Shown here: piece after piece, positions 10,499 through 21,000 of the stretch
Position numbering within the stretch: the first letter of the stretch is position 1
How the letters are laid out: each line of letters begins with the position of its first letter
Assembly (NCBI GenBank): GCA_016715625.1
Contig: JADJZU010000001.1
Span: 211,084 to 275,083, forward strand
Direction of reading: 5' to 3'
From: Bacteroidota bacterium
Lineage (GTDB): Bacteria > Bacteroidota > Bacteroidia > Chitinophagales > LD1
Length of the DNA: 64,000 nt
Made by a program: the position numbers and the translations under genes
The notes under the pieces: generated by a model
Told to the model about the DNA's origin: nothing
Database searches by the model: none
Seen by the model: only the letters and a program-made list of their open reading frames with translations

Positions 10499-11049
10499 CA
10501 CTTCAAGAACTGGATTATTTCTTGTTTCAATTGATTAACCAGCAACTGGCGAACATTGCGCTGGATATCATTTGCCCGGTGGCGCGCGAAAGGCTAATCT
10601 GGTTTCCCATTTATGTGCTTGTTGCATTTTTTCTATACAAGCGGTATGGTAAACAGGCCATCTGGATTGGAGCATTGGCGGTGATAACCATTCTATTGAG
10701 CGACCAAATAAGTGCCAGCCTCATAAAACCTTATTTTCATCGCCTGCGGCCTTGTAATAATCCGGAAATTAAACAGCAGGTAAGGTTATTGGTAGATACT
10801 TGCGGAAGTGGCTACAGCTTTGTTTCCTCGCATGCTACAAACCATTTCGCGCTGGCTGTCTTTTTAAGTTTTGTGACTGTGGAGAAAAAGAAGTGGCTCC
10901 CTATTCTCTTTGTATGGGCATCTTTTATTGCGTTTTCGCAAGTATATGTTGGGCTGCACTTTCCTGCTGATGTGGTTGTAGGTGCTTTACTAGGAATGGC
11001 GATTGGTCTTTTGACCGGTTTCATTGCCTACCGACTGGTTAATCGTTAA
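10495..11049 (+). CDS. PAP2-family membrane phosphatase
   Basis: 184-residue integral membrane protein with about five hydrophobic segments and the three PAP2 motifs: KPYFHRLRP (KX6RP), SSHATNHF (the PSGH-type motif with catalytic His) and SQVYVGLHFPAD (the SRX5HX3D motif, with nucleophile His and Asp kept). The Arg of the third motif, which normally contacts phosphate, is Gln here. Members dephosphorylate lipid phosphates such as undecaprenyl-PP or phosphatidate; the true substrate is unknown. Coupled to the upstream methyltransferase and overlapping the convergent PLP-enzyme gene by 11 bp. Confidence 0.88.
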   Translation: MTLQELDYFLFQLINQQLANIALDIICPVARERLIWFPIYVLVAFFLYKRYGKQAIWIGALAVITILLSDQISASLIKPYFHRLRPCNNPEIKQQVRLLVDTCGSGYSFVSSHATNHFALAVFLSFVTVEKKKWLPILFVWASFIAFSQVYVGLHFPADVVVGALLGMAIGLLTGFIAYRLVNR

Positions 11050-12349
11050 TCCTTAGATGCTGTTTACTTTTATCCTCCGTTTGTGCACTTTTGGCGTTCG
11101 GATGAATCATGTAGAACGCATCATAAATTTCTTCTAGGCTGTAGTTTTCTTCTTTCAGAATGATAGGGAGCCCTTCGGCAATCACTTCCATTAAGCCTTT
11201 AATATCTTCATAAGACTGGTGGCGGGTAATGGTAATCCGCAATCCGCTGTTCTTGGCAGGTACTGCCGGAAAGGCAGCCAAATGACAGTAGTAGCCATGA
11301 TCCATTACATACTTGCACATTTTATATCCTACTTCTCCCTTGCCGGTGGCTACAAAAAAGATAGGCGTCAATTCTGTGTTCACAATTGGAATTGACATTG
11401 ATTTTGCAAGCCCTACAAAGTATCCCATGCGCTGTTCCAATTCATCTTGTAAAACCTGTATCTCATCGCTCAAATGAATTTTTGCGCTGGCAATACTAGC
11501 GCCCAGCACAGCCGGTTGCAGCGGACCGCTGAACAGGAAAGAACTGCCACAGTTTTTAACAAGTTGCAATTGCTCTTTATCATTAAACACCAACACACCT
11601 CCGCAATTCGCAAAACTTTTGGCCAGGGATGTAGCCAATAACATACGTGGGTGATGTTTCATTTCGCGTAGCACATAACCGCGGCCATGCTTTCCGGTCC
11701 AGCCCATGCCATGGGCATCATCGATGTATAAGTGAAACTGCTCATACTTATTCAAAAAATAATCGAGCTGCTTCATCGGTGCGGCATCACCAAAAATGGA
11801 GTAAATGCCATCTGCCATGTACCAAACCTTCTCATACTCGTTTCGCAAAATCTGAATTCTGGTTTCCAGATGATCCATGTGGCTGTGACGGAGCGTTTCA
11901 ATATAGGTGCCATTCGCTTTTGCCAATTGCGATGCGTTTTTAACGCTATTGTGTACCTGATGGTCTAGGATTATGGCATCTCTTTCATCGACCAAAATAG
12001 GCAGTGTGGAAATGTGACCCAAACTAGTTGTAGGAGCCAATAGTGCCGGCTTTTCAAAAATTTCGGATAGCAGGTATTCCAATTCGTCATATTGACCAAG
12101 TGAGATACACGAACGCGCACATGAAAGTTGCGTTCCATATCTGCGTACCGCATCCACTGCTGCTTCTATTAACCTTTCGTCTTTTTCTAACCCGAGATAA
12201 TTGCAGGAGCCAAAGTTGAGATACTCGCGTCCGTTCATGGTCACTATCCGGCCATCCAACGTTTCATCTTGCGTGCTTAAATGAACAATACCTAGCTCCA
12301 CACTGCGGTTGATGACTTTATTGATAAGCGTAGTAAACTCCTTTTTCAT
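11039..12349 (-). CDS. Alpha-oxoamine-synthase-like PLP enzyme (AONS/KBL/SPT superfamily)
   Basis: 436-residue fold-type I PLP enzyme resembling 8-amino-7-oxononanoate synthase, 2-amino-3-ketobutyrate CoA ligase and serine palmitoyltransferase. Visible: the REYLNFGSCNYLGL entry motif (residues 41-54), YGTQLSCARS, the Asp/His cofactor motif YIDDAHGMG (D210, H213), and the PLP lysine in ATSLAKSFANCGG (K244). Typical members have T-x-S-K at that site, so this subfamily differs slightly. They condense an acyl thioester with an amino acid; the specific product cannot be assigned, and no biotin or sphingolipid genes are nearby. Its 3' end overlaps the PAP2 gene. Confidence 0.85.
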   Translation of the reverse strand: MKKEFTTLINKVINRSVELGIVHLSTQDETLDGRIVTMNGREYLNFGSCNYLGLEKDERLIEAAVDAVRRYGTQLSCARSCISLGQYDELEYLLSEIFEKPALLAPTTSLGHISTLPILVDERDAIILDHQVHNSVKNASQLAKANGTYIETLRHSHMDHLETRIQILRNEYEKVWYMADGIYSIFGDAAPMKQLDYFLNKYEQFHLYIDDAHGMGWTGKHGRGYVLREMKHHPRMLLATSLAKSFANCGGVLVFNDKEQLQLVKNCGSSFLFSGPLQPAVLGASIASAKIHLSDEIQVLQDELEQRMGYFVGLAKSMSIPIVNTELTPIFFVATGKGEVGYKMCKYVMDHGYYCHLAAFPAVPAKNSGLRITITRHQSYEDIKGLMEVIAEGLPIILKEENYSLEEIYDAFYMIHPNAKSAQTEDKSKQHLRIND

Positions 12350-12475
12350 AACTTTTACGAAATAATACTAATATAGAGTTCGAATAAAAGGAGTTATCCA
12401 TAATAGGCCGTTCAAATACCCTAAATAGTACAAACAGAGGCTTCATCGGCCCACAGGAACCCCCACTCAACCACT

Positions 12476-14992
12476 ATGATTTTATCCATCATCAGGCAAA
12501 TACGATCTGAACAGTTTTGGAAGGAACGTCTGATTGCGGGGATTATTACAATCACTTACCTGATTGGAAATGTGATTGAACTGGTGAGCGAAAAAATTAC
12601 GGAAGACCCCCCGGTGCTATGGGTTACCGCCATCATTCTTGGAGTTTTAGTGCAGGTAGTTTCGGTCAGCAATTTTAAAAAGTATACCTCCTATTTCTTT
12701 TATGCCTTTTTGATTTGGATAAATATACATACAGCGTTCTCCTATTCCATGGGGACTATAAAACACCGTGAGGCGGAAGAATTCTATCTCCTCACCTCTT
12801 ACATCGTATTCATCATTATATCGCAAATTATAGAATCTAACCGAGTGCTCATCCTATTTTGCGCGTTCGAAGTCATTATCTTTTCTATTGCGGTTTACTA
12901 CGTAAAAGATTACGACCCGCTTCTCCTTCGCCCCTTACAGTTTTTAATGGCGCTTTTCATTATCGTTGGTAGTTACGCAGTCGGATACATAAGGATTATG
13001 CGTACGCAGGTGAACCCCAACAGCGATATTGAGTTTAAAACAATCAGTGAAAGTGCCAGAGATGGACAGGTGATTATTGATACGAAAATGCGATTTGCCT
13101 ATTTGAATCCAGCGGCATCTACCATTACCGGTTACAGCAACCAAGAGTTAATGAAAATAGGTATTGCCGACCTGATTCATACGGAGGATGTGAGTGCCGT
13201 GAAAAGTGCATTAGGCTCTATTTTACATGGTAATGCCGACCGACTGAGTGTAGAATATCGTGTGGTAACTCCAAACAACAAGGAAGTGTGGGTAGAAAGC
13301 ATTCTCAGTAGATTTGTAACCGGTTCATTCCGGCAAAACAAATTTGTCTTTGCCGAAACGCGCGATATTTCTCAAAGAAAAGTGTTGGAGTCCGAGATTC
13401 AGCAACAGCTATTAGCCGAAGAATTACTGATTAAACACTCTAACCGATTCATCAACTTAGACAGAAATGAGATTCAGCCTAATATTGACATAGCACTCAA
13501 AGAATTTGCCGGCATCATTAATGCCGATGGCATTTTAGTTTATAGAATGTTTGGGAAACTGAGTGAAGAGTTTCGGTCCACTAATCAATGGTTTGCCAAA
13601 ACGGAAGATTCAGTCAAAGACAAATTCAATCTGGTTGTAAAAATCAATCAACCGCTGATAGCTTTTCTCCGTCACTTAAAAACAGAAAAATCCTCGCGTG
13701 GTATTTTCGTAGAAGCCTCGCAACTATTCGACATACAAGTGCTGCGTGTGGCTATTGCTGCCGGGAAACGGTTTTATCTGGTACCACTCCCTAGTGGCAA
13801 TGTGGTAAACGGTTTTATAGCCATTGTACTGGACGAAATGAACGAGCCCAAGCAACCGAATTTCTTCAGTCTCATTGGCAATATGGTAAGCAATGCATTC
13901 ACTCGTTTGCGAACCGAAACCAGACTGCACGAGGTGCAGTTGACCAACGAGTTTATTCTGCGCGCCCTGCCCGATTGGTTATACATTATCGACAAGGGAG
14001 GCGAGTTTACCGGCATCAACAATTACTCAAGTTTGCAGTCTTATCTCCCTGACTACAACCTGGTGGGTAAAAAAATCCAAGAGATCTTACCGGAGGATTT
14101 GCATCTGCTTTTTAAGGACGCACTGGATAAGATCATAGAATCCGAATCCCCTCTTTCTTTTGAGTACAAGGACTCCGCTATCTACAAGGGACGCTATTTC
14201 AAAGCTACTTTAGCTCCATTCAAGACCAACGAATACATCATCATCATTCGTGATATTACGGACCTAAAAGAAGCACAAAGCGAATTGGAAACAAAGGCAG
14301 AGAAACTGGAGAAGTCGAATCAGGAACTGGAACAATTTGCCTACATCGTTAGTCACGACATGAAGCAGCCTATCCGTTCCATCATCTCCTTCTTAGGGCT
14401 GCTGAAGCGAAAACACGGAGTGAACTTGAGCGAAGAAGCGCAAGAGTATATCGGCTTTTCAATTGAGAGCGCTAACAAGATGGACAATCTGATAAAAGAC
14501 ATTTTGCAATACAGCCGATTAGACAGACAAATCGAGTTTGTGAACGAGGTTGATTTGTCGACAGTTACAGCAAACGTATTGCGCACATTGACAGATATTA
14601 TTGCCACCAGCAATGCAACTGTAACCATTGAACCACTGCCTACTGTTATTGGAAACGAAACCATGCTTACAGAGTTGTTTCAAAACTTAATCGAAAATGG
14701 AATTAAATACAATACCAGCTCGACTAAAACAGTCGAAGTAAGCGTGAAGGAAGATGGAGATTTTTGGAAGTTCATGGTTAAAGACAATGGAATCGGCTTC
14801 GACAAGCAACACAGCGAGCAGATATTCAAAATTTTTAAGCGACTGCATACAGATGATGAGTTTAAAGGCACCGGCATCGGATTGACTATCTGTCAGAAAG
14901 TGGTAGAGAAACATGGAGGAACTATTGTAGCAGATTCGGAATTAGGCAAAGGCAGCACCTTTACATTTACACTTCCTAAAAAGACTGTTTAA
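12476..14992 (+). CDS. Membrane sensor histidine kinase with PAS and GAF-like domains
   Basis: 838 residues. Six hydrophobic segments lie between residues ~19 and 171, then a PAS domain (~185-305, GYSNQELMKIGI), a GAF-like region (~310-490), a second PAS domain (~495-600), a short coiled-coil linker, and a HisKA domain with H-box VSHDMKQPIRSI (H~627). The ATPase domain shows the N-box LFQNLIENGIKYN, G1 DNGIGFD and G2 GTGIGLTICQKVVEKHGG. It autophosphorylates on His and signals to a response regulator; none is encoded nearby, so it is an orphan. Followed by a strong bidirectional terminator. Confidence 0.93.
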   Translation: MILSIIRQIRSEQFWKERLIAGIITITYLIGNVIELVSEKITEDPPVLWVTAIILGVLVQVVSVSNFKKYTSYFFYAFLIWINIHTAFSYSMGTIKHREAEEFYLLTSYIVFIIISQIIESNRVLILFCAFEVIIFSIAVYYVKDYDPLLLRPLQFLMALFIIVGSYAVGYIRIMRTQVNPNSDIEFKTISESARDGQVIIDTKMRFAYLNPAASTITGYSNQELMKIGIADLIHTEDVSAVKSALGSILHGNADRLSVEYRVVTPNNKEVWVESILSRFVTGSFRQNKFVFAETRDISQRKVLESEIQQQLLAEELLIKHSNRFINLDRNEIQPNIDIALKEFAGIINADGILVYRMFGKLSEEFRSTNQWFAKTEDSVKDKFNLVVKINQPLIAFLRHLKTEKSSRGIFVEASQLFDIQVLRVAIAAGKRFYLVPLPSGNVVNGFIAIVLDEMNEPKQPNFFSLIGNMVSNAFTRLRTETRLHEVQLTNEFILRALPDWLYIIDKGGEFTGINNYSSLQSYLPDYNLVGKKIQEILPEDLHLLFKDALDKIIESESPLSFEYKDSAIYKGRYFKATLAPFKTNEYIIIIRDITDLKEAQSELETKAEKLEKSNQELEQFAYIVSHDMKQPIRSIISFLGLLKRKHGVNLSEEAQEYIGFSIESANKMDNLIKDILQYSRLDRQIEFVNEVDLSTVTANVLRTLTDIIATSNATVTIEPLPTVIGNETMLTELFQNLIENGIKYNTSSTKTVEVSVKEDGDFWKFMVKDNGIGFDKQHSEQIFKIFKRLHTDDEFKGTGIGLTICQKVVEKHGGTIVADSELGKGSTFTFTLPKKTV

Positions 14993-15014
14993 CTACCTAA
15001 GAAATCAAGAGTAT

Positions 15015-15058
15015 GTTATAAAAAAAAGCCGCTGAAATTCAGCGGCTTTTTTTATAAC
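15015..15058. terminator. Bidirectional rho-independent terminator
   Basis: A near-perfect palindrome with stem GCCGCTGAA/TTCAGCGGC, a run of eight A on the left and seven T on the right, and matching GTTAT/ATAAC ends. It lies between the convergent histidine kinase and the giant adhesin, and each strand gives a GC stem followed by a U-tract, so it can stop transcription from both sides. Confidence 0.9.
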
Positions 15059-15076
15059 AGAGGTATAATACTTGGA

Positions 15077-18000
15077 TTAACGCAATACGGTCAAACTGCC
15101 TTTAAACACCTTCTGGTTCTTGCCATCCAGATGGACAATCTTCATTACATACACGTAAACATCCGGCTCTACGATCTCTCCTTTATAAGTTCCATCCCAG
15201 CTAAAATCAGCACTCTCCCCTTCGAAAATCTTTTCGCCCCAACGATTAAATATCATGATACTCAAATATTTAATGCCGGCTTTGTTTCCGAACAACTGAA
15301 ACACATCATTGTTGCCATCTCCGTTCGGAGTAAATGCATTAGGGGTAAATACAGTATGATCTGCAATTACTTCTACCACTACTGTGTCTTGTGCCACACA
15401 TCCATTTGTATCTACTGCCACTACCGTGTAAAGAGTTGTTTGTCCGGGTTGCACGGTTACAAACGCACAATTACTACAAGTCATTCCAAAATCAGGCGTC
15501 CAGTTGTAGGTAGTCTGATTACTTCCGGTGGAAACAGCATTCAAATTAGCAGTTTCGCCAAGCGTAAGTGTAGTGCTGCCGGTGGCGTCAACAGTGAATA
15601 GATTTTGATTAGTAACATTGAATACGGTATCAAAAACACATCCGTTGTTATCAATTACAACTACACTATAATTTCCGGGGGTGATGTTATGCAGATCTTC
15701 GGTATCAGCTCCAGTGTTCCAATTAAACGTGTAGGGTGCGCTTCCACTCGAAACCATCAGGTCTATTCCTCCCAAGTCCTGAGCACATACTAATTGATCT
15801 ACGTTTGCACTGACCATCATGGCGGGCAACGTATTTACAAAGCCGGAAGCGATTTGAGCGCATCCGTTGGCATCGGTGACGGTCAAAGAGTAAGTGCCGG
15901 CAACTATGCTGGCTAAATCTTCGGTTACTGCACCGTTACTCCAAACAAAAGTATAACCGGGGTTACCTCCGCTTACGCTCACATTCACTTCGCCATCGTT
16001 GCCTCCAGCGCAGGATACATCTGAAACAGAAACTCCCACCCCGATTAGTGAAGGATCTGCTACACTAATTGCATTCAGCGAAGCCTGACAACCGTTGGCA
16101 TCTGTTACGGTTACATTGTAGTTGCCAGCAGTTATATTATTTACAACCGGTGTAACAGGTCCATGAGACCACAAATAAGAATACACCGGAGTGCCTCCGG
16201 TAACCGAAACCGTTATAGAACCATTACCACCGGCATTACAGCTAGGCATGGTGTGCACCTCAGTAATAACGATACCAGCAGGCATTACTAAAGATGCTGT
16301 GCCGGATGTAACACAACCGTTTGCATCGGTTACATTGACGGAATAAGAACCAGCGCCCACCGAAATTAAATCCTCTGTGGTGCTACCGTTGTTCCAACTA
16401 AAATTCATAGGCCCTACACCACCTATAACTATTAAATCAACAGAGCCGTTATTCACTCCATTACAAACAGGATTTGATGCCAACAGTGTAGCACTTAATG
16501 CTGCTGGCTGTGTCACCACAAAAGCAACAGATGATTGACAGCTATTTATATCACTCACTGTCAAGGAATAATTACCGGCTACCAAGGATGCCAGATCTTC
16601 GGTATTAGCACTATTGCTCCATAAGTATTGATAGCCCGGCACCCCTCCCGTAACTGTTACATCTATACTACCGGACGAAGCACCCGCACATGCTACATCT
16701 ACTTTTGCTCCAGAAACACTTAAAGCGGTAGGCTGATTGATTATAGCAGCAGCAGACATGGTACAAGAATTCAAATCAGTAACAGTGAGTGTATAGCTAT
16801 TGGCAGCTAATCCGGTTACAGACGGATTAGTTAACCCATTGTTCCAAATGTAATTGTATGGAGCCACACCACCGTTGACTACAGATGTGACCATACCATT
16901 GCTCAAGCCATTACAAGTAACATCCGATTTACTAAGCACCACACTGATAGCCGTGGGTTCTGTAATCAGGATTGGCTGACTAATGGCACAGGCATTCAAA
17001 TCATTCACTGTTATCTGATAAGTGCCTGAAACAAGTCCGGTTCTATCTTGAGTAGTAACACCATCGCTCCAGCCGTAAGTAAACGGAAATGTTCCACCTT
17101 GAATAGAAATATCGATGCTACCGTTTGAACCACCAAAACAAGACACGTTGGTGTGTGTGTTGGTAACCACCACCAGGTTATTCGGCTGTGTGATGGTAAC
17201 ATTTGCGCTGGCAACACAATTAAACAAGTCGCGAATAATCACATTGTAATTACCGGCTGTAATGTTTGATAAATCTTCGGTAATAGCACCGTTTGTCCAC
17301 TGATAGGTATAACCCGGAGTAGCTCCGCTCACCGATAAATTTATACTGCCATCATTTCCTCCGTTACAAGTTACGTTGGCCGAGGCAAACGAAATGCTGA
17401 AAGGAGCGGGCTGAGCAATGGTGACTGCCAACGAAGATGTGCAGGAATTGTTATCGGTGACTGTGACCGTGTAAGTATTGGCCGCCAATCCGGATAAGTC
17501 CTGATTATTGTCTCCATTACTCCACAAATAGGCATAATTACCGGCACCACCGGTTGCTGTAATATCAATGATGCCGGTAGATGCTGCATTACACTGCACA
17601 TCATAATGCGTTTCTGTAATGGCTATGGCACTAGGCTGTAACACCACTGCCGAAGCAGAAGCACTGCATGAATTTAAATCTGTGACAGTTACCTGATAAT
17701 TTCCGGCTGCCACAGCAGATAGAGCAGACGTAGACTGAGCATTGTTCCAAACATACGTGTAGCCGGGTGTTCCGCCATTTACCGATGTATTAATCGCTCC
17801 GGCTGATGCCCCATTACATAAGTTATCAGTTGCAGTTGCAGTAATCTGTAAAATAGCAGGTTGGGTTATCACAGAAGATACCGTAGCCGTGCAAGAATTG
17901 GCATCGCTAACTGTCACAGCGTATGTGCCTGCAGCCAGCCCGGTTCTATTTTGAGATGTAACTCCACCGCCCCAATTATAATTGTAAGATGGAGTTCCCC

Positions 18001-21000
18001 CTGTTGTTGAAACCGTAATGGAACCATTGCCGGCATTAAAACAAGAAACATTAGATGCTGAAGATACAGCAACCTGTAAGGGGGCTGCTGGTTGAGTAAT
18101 AACAGCAGAAACTGTTGCTGAACAAGCATGGGCATCTTGTACCGTCAGCGAATAAGTGCCGGCAGTAAGCCCGGAACGATCAGGCGTAGAGATACCATTA
18201 CCCCAATTATAAGTGTAGGAAGTTGTGCCGCCAACCACCGTAGTTGTAATAGCACCATTTGAACCTGAAAAACAGGAAACATTTGTGGTAGACGCGATGC
18301 CGGGAACTAATAAGGCCGGTTGGGAAATAGTAGAGGTAAGAGTAGTGCTACAAGAATTTGCATCGGTAACAGTAAGTGAGTAGGCACCGGCTGACAAACC
18401 AGCTCTATCCTCGGTAGTTATCGCATCATTCCAATTGTAAGTATAGGAAGTAGTTCCTCCGCTAGTTGTTACATTAATAGAACCATCGTTTCCATTAAAG
18501 CATAACACATTAGATGTGGATGAAACCACTGCACTTAAAGCAGCTGAAGGTTGCGCAACCGTGGCAGATAAAGATGCTGAACAGTATTGTGCGTCTGTAA
18601 CGGTAACTGTATAAGTTCCTGAAGAGAGTCCTGCTCTGTTTTGAGTGGTTATTCCACCACCCCAGTTATAAGAGTATCCTGAAGTTCCACCTGCTGGTGA
18701 CACATTAATACTTCCGTTAGTTCCACCGTAACAAGATACGTTACTTAAAGCAGACACAAGCACGGTAAGCGCTGCAGCGGGTTGGGAAATGGAAGCAGTC
18801 GCTGCTACACTACAATTCACTGCATCTGTTACTGTGAGTGTGTGTAGGTTCCGGCAGCTACAGAACTTCTGTTTGCAGTAGTTACTCCATCGTTCCACAA
18901 GTAGGTATATGGTGCAGTACCGCCTGAAATATTCATATTAATACTACCGGTGTTTGCTCCGAAACACCCCACATTCACCACACTACCTACTGTTGCGCTT
19001 AACGCAGCCGCAGGCTGTGCTACAACCGTATTGACAGATGCAGAACAAGCGTTGGCATCGGTAATAGTTACCGTGTAGCTACCTGCCGGTATGTTCACCC
19101 TGTCCTCCACTATTACTCCACCTCCCCAGTTATAGTTATATGGGTTTGTGCCTCCGAAAACAGTCAGATTAATGGCACCGGTTGCATTGCCATAGCAGAG
19201 CACTTGTGTTACCGCTGTATTAGCAGCTATTGCGTTAGGCTGGATGACTGATGCATTGGCTGTAACGGTGCAAGTGTTTGCATCAGTGACTGTTACTGTG
19301 TAGGTGCCTGCTGTGAGGTTTGATCTGTCCTGAGTAACAATTCCACCTCCCCAATTGTAAGTATAGCCCGAAGTTCCTCCGCTTACAGTTAAATCAATTG
19401 CCCCTGTATTACCATTATGACAACTCACATTGGTTACAGCAGTAGAAAGAACAATTGCCGAAGGCTCAACAATGTTGACCGTTAATGTGGTCGTGCAATT
19501 GTGACTATCATAAACGGTTACAGAATAACTGCCGGCCTGCAGGCTGGATACTGTTTGGGCATTTACACCGCTGCTCCAGTTAAACATGTAAGGAATAACC
19601 CCTCCACTTACACTCAACTGAACACTACCGTTTGTTCCACCAAAGCAAGATACGTTAGCGGTAATTGTAGTAGCCTGCAAAGGCGCAGGTTCACTAACTG
19701 CCGCGGTATGGGCCACTGTGCAACCATTAGCATCTGTGGCTGTCACCGTGTAATTACCAATCATCAAGTTGGCCAAATCTTCCAAAACACTTCCGTTTGA
19801 CCAATTGTATGTATAGCCGGAAGTTCCACCCGCTACAGTCAAATTCACAGCTCCATCATTACCACCACTGCAAAGAACATCTGTTGCAACAGAACTAGCT
19901 GCGAGGGCCGTTGGCTGCACAATGGTTGCTGATGTAGAGGTGGTGCATGAATTGGCATCTGTAACGGTTAATGAATAACTGCCAGCACTCAATCCGCTGC
20001 GGTTAGGAGTGGTAACTCCACCATTCCAATTGTAGTTGTAAGGGGATGTTCCACCAGTGGTGTTGGTAGAAATAGTTGCATTACTTCCTCCAAAGCAACT
20101 TACAGGAGTTGTAACAGTGGTAACAGATAATGCAGCAGCAGGTTGACCAACAACAACAGATATTGTAGTGCTGCATGAATTGATATCCGAAACTGAAACT
20201 GAATAGTTACCCGCTGTAAGCCCTGTTCTATTTTGCGTATTAACTCCACCCCCCCAATCGTAGGTGTAAGGAGAAGTACCGCCAGATGCTAAAATATTGA
20301 TAGCACCATTCGAGCCGTTAAAGCAAGAAACATTGGATACAGAAGTTACAACAGCAGATACCGCAGCAGCAGGCTGCGTAATTGTTGCTGAAACTGTAGC
20401 AGTGCAAGCTTGCGCATCTGAAACCGTAAGTGTGTAGGTTCCTGCAGTTAAATTAGTTATATTGGGTGATACAATACCACCTCCCCAGTTATAGCTGTAA
20501 GGCGCTGTGCCTCCCGATACGACTGTATTAATAAATCCGTTATTTCCACTAAAACAAGAGACATTACCGGTAGATGATACTAGGGGTGCTAACGCAGCCG
20601 AGGGCTGTGTCACGACAGCATTTACACTTGCGGTACAACTTTGAATATCGGTAACGGTAACACTATAGCTGCCGGCTGAAAGGCCTGTGCGATTCTGTGT
20701 AGTTATCCCTCCACCCCAATTGTAAGTGTATGAAGGAGTAGCCCCTGATATTGATATGGTAATACTTCCATTATTACCTGCAAAACAAGACACATTAGCT
20801 ACAGAAGCTACAGCCACATTTAAACTTGTAGGCTGAGACACCACTGCTGATGCAGTAGCAGTGCAACTATTGATATCTGTAACGGTTACCGAATAGGTTC
20901 CTGAAGATAAATTAGATAAATCTTCACTGAGCATACCGGTATTCCAATTGTATGAGTATGGTGAAACACCATTTGAAATAGTCAAGTCTGCAGCACCATT

